In this document: positions 1 to 9,175 of the stretch, one piece after another | How the letters are laid out: each line of letters opens with the position of its first letter | Numbering within the stretch: position 1 is the stretch's first letter | NCBI GenBank assembly: GCA_016874835.1 | Contig: VGTB01000007.1 | Location: 1-40,246 of the forward strand | Length of the DNA: 40,246 nt | Source: Deltaproteobacteria bacterium | GTDB lineage: Bacteria; Desulfobacterota; Syntrophia; Syntrophales; UBA2185 | Reading direction: 5' to 3' | Notes under the pieces: model-generated | The model's database searches: none | What the model saw: the letters and a program-made list of their open reading frames with translations, nothing else | Told to the model about the DNA's origin: nothing | Translations under genes and position numbers: made by a program

Positions 1-142
1 CCGCCCAGAATGCATCAGGCTCCTCAATAGACCGCTTCCAGAGCTTCTCATACTCAGCCCTGCTCTGAATGTATGCCCCCTCCCGTGCCCATGAAGGAAC
101 AGGATAAATCTCCTTTAATTCTACCTTCTCCTCTTCTGCCAT
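1..142 (-). CDS. acs: acetyl-CoA synthetase, N-terminal fragment (runs off window)
   Basis: Only the first 47 codons are present, reading leftward from an ATG at 140-142. The fragment carries the pattern typical of the start of AMP-forming acetyl-CoA synthetases: a Y-P-V-P segment, then Y-I-Q-S, E-Y-E-K-L-W, S-I-E-E-P and F-W-A. The enzyme activates acetate (or propionate) to its CoA thioester through an acyl-adenylate in the cytoplasm. A purine-rich ribosome site (GAGGAAGGT) lies directly before the start, with AGGAGG a little further upstream. None of the ATP-binding or catalytic motifs fall inside the window, so a related acyl-CoA synthetase is possible. Confidence 0.75.
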   Translation of the reverse strand, partial: MAEEEKVELKEIYPVPSWAREGAYIQSRAEYEKLWKRSIEEPDAFWA

Positions 143-585
143 ACCTTCCTCTATCCTCCTCTTTTTTATAATCTTGTCTCAACTCTATACATATGCTGTA
201 CAAGTTAATATATTGAGTAATTTCCTCTCTTTGTGGTTATGGGTTTTCCCCTGTATGGGGTGATGGTGTTTAGTTTTACTTTTTGGTTGTGAAGATTTAC
301 CCCATGGAGCGGGAAAATAACAATATTAAAAGATTTATAAATAATGTTAAGATTGATTAAATAGTTTAAAAGCACGCCGCTACTTAACATGAAATTGTTT
401 CTTAAACAACAATTCTTTCCACGAAAAGAAGCTATTGCACAATCCGGAATGAGACTTTATGACAACATCTATTGTTTATTGAACGGGAGTCATTATATGA
501 CTGACAGTCATTTCTTAGGCCGTCCAGTACATTACTCTGTATTCATTGTCAAGGAATATTTGAAGGATTTTCGATATCAGGATAT
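143..585. other. AT-rich intergenic region
   Basis: About 440 bases lie between the start of acs and the end of the AOR gene. The stretch is clearly more AT-rich than its neighbours. It should hold the acs promoter, but I cannot point to convincing -35/-10 or sigma-54 elements. Two short open frames occur (205-390 minus, 389-595 plus); neither has a ribosome site or protein-like composition. A weak inverted repeat TTGTTT/AAACAA is seen near 394-409. Confidence 0.4.
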
Positions 586-2352
586 TTATATATGAGATGA
601 CTTCGCGAGAACAGCTTTCATGTGCCCAAGGGCACGGCGGAGATAAGTCTCATCCCATGCTTTAATAGGGCTGGGGGTTTCGAAGATTCTTTTCGGGAAT
701 CTGAGTTTGTCCAGAGAAAAGCCTTCTCTCGTTTTAAAGCGGTATTTCTCCTCATAGATATTCTGTCCGATTCTGCCAATATCCTCCGGATTCAAATCAA
801 AACCCGCAATGCGGAGGAGTTCTGGTAACCGTTCTGCTGTGTATATTCCCCGGGCGAAGAAACAGACAACCAAACTGGAGAGAATCTGTCGCCATCTCTC
901 CTCGTAAAAAAGTGTTTCCGCAAGATCTTCGGGATCCATTTGCGTTTTGACAAGTTTGCTCTGATCGACGGAATAACCGGCATTATCCAGGTGGCTGTGC
1001 CTGAGTCCCATGAGGACACCAAGATGAGCCCCCGGTCCTGTATGGTACCCAGGCATTTCGTTCTTTCCCAGGGATAGGGCAATGTCATCGCCGCCGTAAA
1101 GTGAAGACGCATGTTCGGTGCCGCGGGCGAGGGCTTTGTAGAACTCATTGGGTTGCTCCACGATCAACCGGCAGGCATTGATGTATGATATGGGATCGCC
1201 CCAGGAAAATGTTATCCCCATTGTTTCCTTTTCGGAAATGAGTCCCCGTTCCTGCGCTTCCGTTGCCCAGGCAAGCACCACCCCGGTCGTCATGGCATCC
1301 ATTCCCCACCATTCAACCCGATCCATCAGTTTCAGAAAATCCTCGGGGTTCGTCATTCCCAGCATTGTTCCCAGTGCATAGATCGGTTCGTAGTCGTAGG
1401 AGATCATGGTTGTTTTATAGAAGTATGCCTCATCTTCGTAAGGTTCCCGCAGTGCTGCGATGTGGATGCAACCCACCGGGCAGTGGGTACAGGCCAGTCG
1501 TCTTCCCAGGTATTGTTCCGCAAAGGCCTCGCCCGAAATTGCGTCTGCCTTATCAAAGGTTGCTTCCTTAAGATTTCTCGTGGGAATGCCAGCGAATCTG
1601 TTCAGGGGAAGGATATTTTCTGCAGTTCCCAGGTCATGATATTTTTTCATGACAGGTGACTTTACGGCCGCGTCATATATTTCCTTGTAGATTTTCCTGT
1701 ATTGCTTCTTGTCGACTACCGGAATCGCCGATTTCCCTGAAATGACCACAGCTTTTAGCTTTTTGCTGCCGAACACGGCACCCAGTCCCATTCTCCCGAA
1801 GTGGCGGTATGTCTCCGTGGTGACACAGGCATAAGACACAAGCGTCTCACCTGCTTTGCCGATTCTCATGATCGTTCGCAGCCCCGGGCCCGGCTCGTTT
1901 TCTCTGATGATGCGCCCCGAGGAGAAGCACCCCATCCCCCACAGAGAGGAGGCGTCGCGGAATTGAACACGGCCGCTGTGAATGGAAAGATACACGGGCA
2001 GGTCGCTCGTACCTTTGATGACGATGGCTCCATATCCTGCCATACGAATGGCCACAGCGCTTCTCCCGCCGCAATGGCTCTCTCCCAGGTTCCCCGTGTG
2101 CGGTGATTTGAACATGGAAACGGATTTTGACGCGAGAGGAAAGAGGGCTGTGAAAGGCCCGACGGCGAAGATTATAGGGTTCTCCGGTGAGAGAGGATCG
2201 CAGTCGCGGGGGCATTCCTCGTGAAGGAGCTTTATTGCGACGCCGGTTCCCCCTAAGTAGTTCTCGAAGAGATCAGGTCTCCTCTTGACTTCAAAGGTGC
2301 GGCTGGAGAGATCTATGTAAAGGATATTGACAAGGGGATCATCCCTGAGCAT
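586..2352 (-). CDS. aor: tungsten-type aldehyde:ferredoxin oxidoreductase (AOR family)
   Basis: This 588-residue protein belongs to the AOR family of bis-pterin tungsten (or molybdenum) enzymes, which interconvert aldehydes and carboxylic acids using ferredoxin. The N-terminal half has the family's glycine-rich pterin-binding patches, including G-G-R-S-A-V near 95-100 and the F-G-S-K-K-L-K-A-V segment at 194-202. The [4Fe-4S] ligands appear as C288, C291 and C295, with the distal fourth cysteine at C497. A second pterin-contact pattern, L-D-N-A-G, is at 455-459. The length is slightly short for the family (about 600-620). The start overlaps the end of the upstream ferredoxin gene by 14 bases, so the two are probably translationally coupled. 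The exact aldehyde substrate cannot be read from sequence; reduction of acids or benzoate-type substrates is possible in anaerobes. Confidence 0.92.
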   Translation of the reverse strand: MLRDDPLVNILYIDLSSRTFEVKRRPDLFENYLGGTGVAIKLLHEECPRDCDPLSPENPIIFAVGPFTALFPLASKSVSMFKSPHTGNLGESHCGGRSAVAIRMAGYGAIVIKGTSDLPVYLSIHSGRVQFRDASSLWGMGCFSSGRIIRENEPGPGLRTIMRIGKAGETLVSYACVTTETYRHFGRMGLGAVFGSKKLKAVVISGKSAIPVVDKKQYRKIYKEIYDAAVKSPVMKKYHDLGTAENILPLNRFAGIPTRNLKEATFDKADAISGEAFAEQYLGRRLACTHCPVGCIHIAALREPYEDEAYFYKTTMISYDYEPIYALGTMLGMTNPEDFLKLMDRVEWWGMDAMTTGVVLAWATEAQERGLISEKETMGITFSWGDPISYINACRLIVEQPNEFYKALARGTEHASSLYGGDDIALSLGKNEMPGYHTGPGAHLGVLMGLRHSHLDNAGYSVDQSKLVKTQMDPEDLAETLFYEERWRQILSSLVVCFFARGIYTAERLPELLRIAGFDLNPEDIGRIGQNIYEEKYRFKTREGFSLDKLRFPKRIFETPSPIKAWDETYLRRALGHMKAVLAKSSHI

Positions 2353-2764
2353 GGCCTTTGACCTCCTTTTTGCGCATCCCCAGAACGCCGTGGGGACAGA
2401 ACTCTACGCAGTAACCACAGTGGATGCAGATCATCGGTTTGTTGGTGGTGTCGTCCCACTGGATTGCCCCGATGAGACAGGCCTCGCGGCAGTGGCTGCA
2501 GCCGATGCACTTTTTCATCTCGAGGCGGACGCCACCGCCTTCCCTCAGGAGAAGGGCATCAGTGGGGCATACTCTGGCACAGGGAGGATCGCTACAGGCT
2601 CTGCACACAATGACGGTGAATCCCCGTTCCATGCCGCCGATTGACCGGACGCCGATGCACGACTTGGTCAGCCCGGCCACTTCCTGTCTCCGGGAGCAGG
2701 CGAACATACAGCTCTGGCAACCCACACATCTTTCTGTTTCCAAAACAGCAAGTCTCGTCGCCAT
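2339..2764 (-). CDS. four-cluster 4Fe-4S ferredoxin, AOR electron partner
   Basis: The 141-residue protein has cysteine groups for four [4Fe-4S] clusters arranged as in HycB/PsrB-type electron-transfer subunits: C-V-G-C-Q-S-C near the N-terminus, C-R-A-C followed by P-P-C and C-P-T-D, C-I-G-C-S-H-C, and C-I-H-C-G-Y-C with a closing C-P-H. It most likely passes electrons to or from the AOR subunit encoded immediately downstream. No signal peptide is seen, so it should be cytoplasmic. The ATG at 2762-2764 has a GGGG ribosome site about eight bases upstream. Confidence 0.9.
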   Translation of the reverse strand: MATRLAVLETERCVGCQSCMFACSRRQEVAGLTKSCIGVRSIGGMERGFTVIVCRACSDPPCARVCPTDALLLREGGGVRLEMKKCIGCSHCREACLIGAIQWDDTTNKPMICIHCGYCVEFCPHGVLGMRKKEVKGHAQG

Positions 2765-3223
2765 GCATGCTTACCCCATTGCAAAGAAAAGAAAGGAAAT
2801 GTTGTGAACGAGTCGGTCTCTACCTCCTAAGGGAATGGTGAAATCGGTAATGAGAGAGAATTGAATCGGATTCCGGATGATGTCGATCTCGAAGGTAATG
2901 GTTGAAAAGTGATAAGCATCCCCTTACCAAGGGTTGCTAAGTATAGAGAGGATGATCACCCGTGTCAATAAAAAGTCTTTATGTCTTTATGTATATCCGA
3001 ATATATTCTCAAGGGGGTGGAAGCAATCACGGGGGGGTGGGAGAAGTGAGAAATTTTTTTAATAACTCCGGCTACCTTCACGCCGGATATGTCCTCGATT
3101 GCCCACCTGTTTTCCTCGATTATCGCAGGCGGAGTCGCTACCTCACCGGCGTGAAAGAAATCATGAGATTGGGATTGTGAATCTCTCAAGAATCCCCGCT
3201 GTTGAGTATCTTTTGGAGTTGAA
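2765..3223. other. intergenic region holding a bioD-derived repeat
   Basis: The 460 bases between the ferredoxin gene and the efflux outer-membrane gene contain no intact gene. A strong AGGAGG lies near 2825-2830 on the minus strand but no start codon follows it at usable distance. The right half contains a diverged copy of the bioD 3' end (separate entry). Both flanking genes are on the minus strand, so this interval should contain the AOR promoter and the end of the efflux transcript. I could not identify either with confidence. Confidence 0.5.
3040..3162 (-). pseudogene. bioD 3'-end fragment (direct repeat copy 1)
   Basis: Read on the minus strand, this stretch encodes a peptide that matches BioD of this same window from the P-P-A-I-I-E-E-N segment through K-K-I-S-H-F-S, 31 identical residues in a row, preceded by a diverged but alignable F-F-H-A-G-E versus F-I-D-A-G-D. 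At DNA level 3047-3132 matches 10075-10160 at 85 of 86 positions. There is no P-loop and no start, so it is a remnant, not a gene. It lies just beyond the 3' end of the efflux operon, in the same orientation as the intact bioD beyond the other end of that operon. Confidence 0.85.
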
Positions 3224-4633
3224 TTATTCAGCACCGCCTCCCAGGACGGCAAAGAGTTTCACCTGGTTGGCCAATTTTGCCAGACGGACGGCGATCAGCC
3301 CCTGCTGAGCCGCATAGAGTGAGCGTTGTGCATCAAGGACGCTAAGGTAACTGTCAATTCCCTTCATATAGCGGGCATTGGAGAGGCGGTAGGTTTCTGC
3401 AACAGCCTCGACCAGCGACTGCTGCGCCGCGATTTGCTGGTTCACTGTGCCCCGCACGGCCAGAGCATCAACCACTTCACGGAAAGCTATCTGGATCGCT
3501 TTCTCATATTGGGCCACGGACATTTCTTTTTCTGCTTTGGTTACATCATATGCCGACCAGGTGCGAGCATCAAAGATCGGCATCACGATCTGGGGCGCAA
3601 AAGTCCATGTGCCCTGACCGGATTTGAAGAGCCCGGACAGCTCTGGGCTTGCCGTGCCGATGGTGGTCGTCAGGGAGATACGGGGAAAGAAGGCCGCCCG
3701 TGCGGCGCCGATATTGGCGTTGCTCGCTTTGAGTCGATGCTCTGCCGCAAGTACATCCGGGCGGCGCAGGAGCACCTCGGAGGATAAACCAGAGGAAATC
3801 TCTCTGGGAGGGCTGACATTGCCCAGCTCTGGTGGCAAGATCTCTGGTGAGAAAGGAGAACCGACCAGAAGATTTAAGGCGTTTTCATCGAGTGCCACCA
3901 CCTGTGTGTAGTGGGCGACATCTCCCCTGGCTGCATCCACTTGACTTTGCACTCGACGGAGATCCAATTCAGACACAAGCCCAACGTCATATCGTTTTCG
4001 GATCAACTTGTAGGTATTCTCCTGCGTTTCAAGGGTGGACACCGCCAGTTTGAGGTTTTCCCGATCCGCCGCAAGGGTGAGGTATGCACCGGCAACAGAT
4101 GATACCAGCAGGATCTGGGCGCTGCGGCGCGCCTGATCCGTGGCGAGATACTCTTCCAGGGCCCGATCTTTCAGGCTGCGGATGTGGCCGAAGAAATCCA
4201 ATTCCCATGAACTGATGCCGAGATTTACGTCGTAGCGTTCACTGGTTGTTACTTTCCCGCTGGACGAAAGGTCAGCGGGCACACGGGCTTTACTCTCACT
4301 CCCGACGGCATTGATTGTCGGCAGCAGTTCGGCACGCTGAATGCCGTAAATTGCCCGCGCTCTTTCCACATTTAAGGCTACAAGGCGAAGATCGCGGTTA
4401 TTTTTCAAGGCCGCCGTGATGATCTTCTGGAGCTTCTTGTCGGTGAAAAATTCCTGCCATCTCAGCTCCGTCACCGCTGGAGCGCCGGAAACACTCTTGG
4501 CATCCTGATAGGCCGCGCCTTTTGGCCATTCTTCCGGGACGGGAGAGGGGGGTCTTGTATATTCGGGGGCCAGAGTGCATCCCCCCGGAAGAAGGATTGT
4601 GATTATCAAGCATAGAAATAATTTTATTTTCAT
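3224..4633 (-). CDS. RND efflux outer-membrane factor, OprM/NodT family lipoprotein
   Basis: The 469-residue protein is a TolC-like outer-membrane channel subunit. It begins with a lipoprotein signal (hydrophobic stretch 4-18 ending in L-P-G-G-C), followed by the T-L-A-P-E-Y motif usual for the NodT/OprM group. Two repeated halves follow: R-D-L-R-L-V-A-L-N-V-E-R-A-R near residue 76 onward, and the second-half segments L-R-R-P-D-V and A-R-A-A-F-F-P-R-I-S-L. It would dock with the periplasmic adaptor to export substrates across the outer membrane. It starts one base after the pump gene's stop codon and is the last gene of the efflux operon. Confidence 0.93.
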   Translation of the reverse strand: MKIKLFLCLIITILLPGGCTLAPEYTRPPSPVPEEWPKGAAYQDAKSVSGAPAVTELRWQEFFTDKKLQKIITAALKNNRDLRLVALNVERARAIYGIQRAELLPTINAVGSESKARVPADLSSSGKVTTSERYDVNLGISSWELDFFGHIRSLKDRALEEYLATDQARRSAQILLVSSVAGAYLTLAADRENLKLAVSTLETQENTYKLIRKRYDVGLVSELDLRRVQSQVDAARGDVAHYTQVVALDENALNLLVGSPFSPEILPPELGNVSPPREISSGLSSEVLLRRPDVLAAEHRLKASNANIGAARAAFFPRISLTTTIGTASPELSGLFKSGQGTWTFAPQIVMPIFDARTWSAYDVTKAEKEMSVAQYEKAIQIAFREVVDALAVRGTVNQQIAAQQSLVEAVAETYRLSNARYMKGIDSYLSVLDAQRSLYAAQQGLIAVRLAKLANQVKLFAVLGGGAE

Positions 4634-4634
4634 A

Positions 4635-7600
4635 TCATCGCTCCTCAGAGGGAGTTACGTCAGCGGTCCCAGCTGCCTCTTCCTTTCGGTATTTTCCTCG
4701 GATCTTTTCCGTCAACACCTGGAAGAATCGATTGGCGCCACCTGACCAAGTCGGTTCACCCTGCCGCCGCTTGCCGAAGACCTTTTCGATGAGTACATAA
4801 AAGAGCGGTGAAAAAATGATCACCAGAAATGTGGCTGTCACCATTCCGCCTAGGACGCCAGTGCCGATGGCATTCTGGGCCCCCGCCCCGGCGCCGGTGG
4901 TTACCGTAAGGGGCAGGACCCCGAAACCGAAGGCAAGGGATGTCATGATGATCGGACGGTATCGTAATCTTGTTCCCTCCAGCGTCGCCTCGATGAGCCC
5001 CATTCCCTCTTCCAGCCGGGCTTTGGCGAACTGAACGATCAGAATGGCGTTTTTTGTGGTTAAACCTAGGGTGGTAAGAAGCCCGATCTGAAAATAGACG
5101 TCGTTGTGCAGTCCCCGCAGAGACGTGGCAATGACGCCGCCGATGGCTCCCAGAGGCAGGGCCAGGAGAATGGAGATGGGAATGGGCCAGCTTTCGTAGA
5201 GGGCTGCCAGACACAGGAAGATGACAAGAATGGAAAATGCATAGAGGAGGGGCGCCTGTGTACCTGCCATCCGTTCCTGATAGGAAATGGAACTCCACTC
5301 ATGCCCGATCCCCTGGGGCAATTTGGCAACGATTTCCTCCATGGCCTGCATGGCTTCACCGGAACTCTTTCCCGGCGCCGGCTCGCCCCAGATGTTTATG
5401 GAAGGAAACCCGTTAAAGCGTTCCAGCCTGGGAGAGCCGGATTCCCAACTGCCGGAAGCGAAGGAAGAAAAGGGAACCATCTTCCCCGCAGTATTCCGGA
5501 CGTAGAGCTTCTCCAGATCCTTGGGCAACATACGGTAGGGGGCGTCGGCCTGGACAAATACCCGTTTGACCCGACCCCCTTGAATAAAATCGTTGACGTA
5601 TGCGCCACCGAAGGCGGCAGAAATGGTATTGTGGATGGAAGTGATGGGAACCCCCAGGGCGCCCGCCTTTTCCCAGTCTACGTCGATGTGGTATTGGGGG
5701 ACGTCTTCCATACCGTTTGGGCGGACATTTGCTAATCTCGGGTCCCGCGCCGCCATTCCGAGGAGCTGGTTGCGGGCATCCATAAGCGCTCTGTGCCCCA
5801 GGGCTCCCCTGTCCAGCAGTTGAAAATCGAACCCTCTGGCGTTGCCCAGTTCAATAACGGGGGGTGGGGGAAATGCGAACACCAGTGCTGCCCGGATTTG
5901 CGAGAAAGACTTCATGGCCCGGGCGGCAATGGCCTTTACCCGCATGTCTGAACGGTTGCGGAGCTTCCAGTCCTTGAGCTTGACAAACACCATGCCGTTG
6001 TTCTGGGCCCTCCCGGAATAGCCGATGCCGGAAATGGTCAAGCAGGATTCCACCGTATCTTTTTCGTTCTCCTTAAAATAGTGACGGATGTCTTCCACAA
6101 CTTTTTTAGTCTGCTCCAGGGTGGAGCCCGTGGGCATGATGATCTGGGCAAGGAGGATTCCCTGGTCCTCATCGGGGAGATAGGCGGTGGGCATGCGGAA
6201 AAACAGAAATCCCATCATCACCAGTATCAATACGAACACCGCCAGGTACCGCTTATTCCTTGTTACGGCACGGCCTGCCAGTTTCAGAAACAGGTCTCTC
6301 GAACGGAAAAAGGAACGATCAAACCATAAGAGAAAGGGACGCAAAAAGAAGATCGCGTTTTCCGCCGGTTCATGTCCCGCTGCCACCGGCTTGAGAAGCG
6401 ATGCGCAGAGAACGGGCGTCAGGATCAGGGCCACCATCACGGAAAGAAGCATGGAGGCGATGATGGTCACGGAAAACTGACGATAAATGACGCCGGTGGA
6501 GCCGCCGAAAAACGCCATGGGACCGAATACCGCTGAGAGCACCAGCCCGATCCCGATGAGGGCGCTGGTAATCTGTTCCATCGACTTGCTGGTAGCTTCC
6601 CGGGGGGAAAGCCCCTCCTCTCTCATGATGCGCTCCACATTTTCCACCACCACGATGGCGTCATCCACCAGAAGGCCGATGGAGAGTACCATGGCGAACA
6701 TGGTCAGCATGTTGATGGAAAACTCGAAGAAGCCCAGGATCGCAAAGGTTCCCAATAGCACCACGGGCACGGCGATGGTCGGGATCAGGGTAGCCCGGAT
6801 ATTTCCCAGAAAAAGGTACATGACAAGGAAGACCAGCAAAATAGCCTCGAACAGGGTTTTGACCACTTCCTCAATGGCCACTTTTACGAAAGGTGTCGTG
6901 TCATAGGGATACACGGTCTTCATTCCCGGAGGGAAGAATCGACTCATTTCTTCCATTTTGGCCTTGACCGCATCGGCTGTATCCAGGGCGTTGGCACCTG
7001 ATGCCTGCCGGATGGCAAGACCGGCAGCGGGTCTGCCATTGTGAAAAGCCTCGATATCGTAGAACTCACTCCCCAGTTCCGTCCGTCCCACATCCCTGAT
7101 TCGTACGATGGAACCGTCCGGATTGATACGAATGGGGACGGCGGCAAACTCATCAGGCGTCTTGAGCATGCTCTGGACGGTGATGGACGCATTCAGTCGT
7201 TGCCCTTTCATCGCCGGCGCACCGCCGAACTGCCCGGCGGAAACCTCCACGTTGTATATCCGGAGTGCTGCGACGACATCCTGTATCGTCAGGTGGTAAT
7301 CTGTCAGTTTGTCGGGATTGAGCCAGATGCGCATGGCATATTGGGTTCCGAAAATCTCAACCTCGCCTACACCGGGTACCCGCGCCAGCACCTTCTCTAA
7401 GGTGGATCGCGCATAGTCTCTCAGGTCATAGCCGTCCATACTGCCGTCTTCCGATATCAGGCCTACGATCATCAGGTAGTTTCTCGTGGCCTTGCCGACG
7501 GTGACACCCTGGCTCTGCACCACTTCGGGCAGACTTGCCATGGCGAGCTGAAGTTTGTTCTGCACCTTGGCCCATGCGAGGTCGGGATCCGTCCCCGGGG

Positions 7601-7886
7601 CAAATGTGAGTTCGAGGCGTGAGGTGCCGGAGGAATCACTGGTAGCAGACAGGTAGATCATCCTGTCGAGTCCCGTCATCTTCTGTTCGATAATCTGGGT
7701 CACGCTGTTTTCCGCGGTCTCCGCCGAGGCGCCGGGATAGGATGCCTGAACGTAAATAGTTGGCGGGGCGATGGGAGGATACTGAGATATGGGCAGGTTG
7801 TATATGGCGAGCCCCCCTGCCACCATCGTAATGATGGCGAGAACCCAGGCGAAGACGGGACGATCAAGAAAGAATTTCGAGAGCAT
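4635..7886 (-). CDS. RND multidrug efflux pump, AcrB/MexB (HAE1) family
   Basis: At 1083 residues this is a full-length HAE1-type inner-membrane pump driven by proton uptake. It has the typical N-terminus (F-F-L-D-R-P-V-F-A-W), a first hydrophobic helix, a large periplasmic porter domain and a TM block at about 340-550 followed by a second porter/TM half. The proton-relay aspartates are D408 and D409 in the G-L-L-V-D-D-A-I segment. The matching lysine lies in the T-K-N-A-I-L motif of the second half. It is some 30-40 residues longer than AcrB because of a charged C-terminal tail. A good ribosome site (GGGAGG) precedes the ATG, 12 bases after the adaptor gene. Substrate range cannot be predicted; drugs, solvents and bile-type amphiphiles are usual. 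Confidence 0.95.
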   Translation of the reverse strand: MLSKFFLDRPVFAWVLAIITMVAGGLAIYNLPISQYPPIAPPTIYVQASYPGASAETAENSVTQIIEQKMTGLDRMIYLSATSDSSGTSRLELTFAPGTDPDLAWAKVQNKLQLAMASLPEVVQSQGVTVGKATRNYLMIVGLISEDGSMDGYDLRDYARSTLEKVLARVPGVGEVEIFGTQYAMRIWLNPDKLTDYHLTIQDVVAALRIYNVEVSAGQFGGAPAMKGQRLNASITVQSMLKTPDEFAAVPIRINPDGSIVRIRDVGRTELGSEFYDIEAFHNGRPAAGLAIRQASGANALDTADAVKAKMEEMSRFFPPGMKTVYPYDTTPFVKVAIEEVVKTLFEAILLVFLVMYLFLGNIRATLIPTIAVPVVLLGTFAILGFFEFSINMLTMFAMVLSIGLLVDDAIVVVENVERIMREEGLSPREATSKSMEQITSALIGIGLVLSAVFGPMAFFGGSTGVIYRQFSVTIIASMLLSVMVALILTPVLCASLLKPVAAGHEPAENAIFFLRPFLLWFDRSFFRSRDLFLKLAGRAVTRNKRYLAVFVLILVMMGFLFFRMPTAYLPDEDQGILLAQIIMPTGSTLEQTKKVVEDIRHYFKENEKDTVESCLTISGIGYSGRAQNNGMVFVKLKDWKLRNRSDMRVKAIAARAMKSFSQIRAALVFAFPPPPVIELGNARGFDFQLLDRGALGHRALMDARNQLLGMAARDPRLANVRPNGMEDVPQYHIDVDWEKAGALGVPITSIHNTISAAFGGAYVNDFIQGGRVKRVFVQADAPYRMLPKDLEKLYVRNTAGKMVPFSSFASGSWESGSPRLERFNGFPSINIWGEPAPGKSSGEAMQAMEEIVAKLPQGIGHEWSSISYQERMAGTQAPLLYAFSILVIFLCLAALYESWPIPISILLALPLGAIGGVIATSLRGLHNDVYFQIGLLTTLGLTTKNAILIVQFAKARLEEGMGLIEATLEGTRLRYRPIIMTSLAFGFGVLPLTVTTGAGAGAQNAIGTGVLGGMVTATFLVIIFSPLFYVLIEKVFGKRRQGEPTWSGGANRFFQVLTEKIRGKYRKEEAAGTADVTPSEER

Positions 7887-7898
7887 GAGGTTCCTCCC

Positions 7899-9113
7899 TC
7901 ACTTTCCCTGTGGAGCTTGCTGGGCCTTATCATCGGGCTTCATCGCTCTGGATGCACCTGGCTCAAAGGGGACCGCCTTGACAGAAACACCTGGCCTCAC
8001 TTTTTGCATGCCCTCGACGATGACCTGATCGCCCGCCTGAAGACCTGACAAGACCATCCATTTGTCGTCGATAGCCCGATCAAGGGTAAGTGTCCGCTGC
8101 TGGACTTTGCCTTCCGCATCCACGATCAGGGCGATGGGATTCCCCTTCGGGTCACGGGAGACAGCTTGTTGAAAAATCAGGATGGCCTTCTCCTGGACCC
8201 CTTCTTTCAGTATTGACCTGACGAACATACCGGGCAGGAGTACCCCTTTGGGATTCTGTACGACCACCCGCATAATGATGGAGCCGGTTGTAGGATCGAC
8301 GGTCACATCCCGGAATTGTAGCGTTCCCTCCGAGGGATACATGGTTCCGTCCTCCAGGATGATCTTGACCTTCCGCTGGTTCGCTCCTTTCTGGTTCAGG
8401 CGGCCGCTCTCCAGGTTGCGTTTCAGTCGTTGCAGCTCTGTGGTGGATTGAGGCACATCCACATAGATAGGATCCAGTTGTTGAATGGTTGCCAGGGACA
8501 TTGGCTGATAGGCAGTCACCATCGCCCCGTCCGTGACAGTGGATCTGCCGATGCGGCCGGAAATGGGTGCCGTGATCCTGGTGTATCTCAGGTTGATTCT
8601 CGCCGATTCGACGGCTGCTTTCCAGTATTCAACATCAGCCTCCGCCTGCTTCAGGGCGGCTGATGCGTCGTCGTGGTCCTGCTGGCTCACCGCTTTGTCT
8701 GCAAGGAGCTCCCGAATGCGTTCGGCCCTCAGCCGAACGGCGGGCACATTGGCCTCTGCCCTGCCGAGGGCGGCTTTTGCGTTGTCGAGGGTCGCCTGGA
8801 AGGGGGCCGGGTCGATTACATAGAGTACCTGGCCAGTCTTCACATCGGAACCTTCCCGAAAGAGGCGTTTCTGGATGAGACCGCTGACCTGGGGCCGGAT
8901 TTCTGCGACGAGGTAGGCCGAGGTGCGACCCGGCAATTCCATGGTCAGTTCGACGGCTTGCGGCTTAACCGTCACCACTGCCACCTCCGGAACCTGTGAC
9001 GGAGATTGCTGCCCGCCCTTGCAGCCGACAGGCAAAAGTAAGCTCAATAGAAGCATTAAAATCACAACTTGGTTGCTCATTCTCGGTCTTTTCACAGTTT
9101 CCTTTCGTGACAT
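7899..9113 (-). CDS. RND periplasmic adaptor (membrane fusion) lipoprotein
   Basis: This AcrA/MexA-type adaptor links the inner-membrane pump to the outer-membrane channel. I place the start at the ATG 9111-9113, because GGGAGG lies six to seven bases upstream; an ORF extends to 9179 but without a ribosome site. The 404-residue product has a short basic leader, a hydrophobic segment ending in the lipobox L-P-V-G-C, then a lipoyl/barrel-sandwich half (P-Q-V-S-G-L-I at the first half-motif). A coiled-coil hairpin with alternating A/L/E/R residues follows, then the second half-motif (I-T-A-P-I-S-G-R-I-G) and the beta-barrel and membrane-proximal domains. It is first in the pump operon and 62 bases downstream of the TetR gene. 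Confidence 0.92.
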   Translation of the reverse strand: MSRKETVKRPRMSNQVVILMLLLSLLLPVGCKGGQQSPSQVPEVAVVTVKPQAVELTMELPGRTSAYLVAEIRPQVSGLIQKRLFREGSDVKTGQVLYVIDPAPFQATLDNAKAALGRAEANVPAVRLRAERIRELLADKAVSQQDHDDASAALKQAEADVEYWKAAVESARINLRYTRITAPISGRIGRSTVTDGAMVTAYQPMSLATIQQLDPIYVDVPQSTTELQRLKRNLESGRLNQKGANQRKVKIILEDGTMYPSEGTLQFRDVTVDPTTGSIIMRVVVQNPKGVLLPGMFVRSILKEGVQEKAILIFQQAVSRDPKGNPIALIVDAEGKVQQRTLTLDRAIDDKWMVLSGLQAGDQVIVEGMQKVRPGVSVKAVPFEPGASRAMKPDDKAQQAPQGK

Positions 9114-9175
9114 TCGAAACCTCCCGCACGATACGCTTGAGATTACACATTGCATCGTCAAGACTCCGATCTGAA

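Noticed and set aside
205-595. Two short open frames (61 codons minus, 68 codons plus) in the acs-AOR gap
   Set aside because: Neither has a ribosome site or protein-like composition, and the AT-rich intergenic DNA readily gives such frames.
2965-3252. A 95-codon minus-strand frame as a gene
   Set aside because: Its only protein-like part is the BioD C-terminal fragment; the rest is unrelated sequence and there is no start signal.
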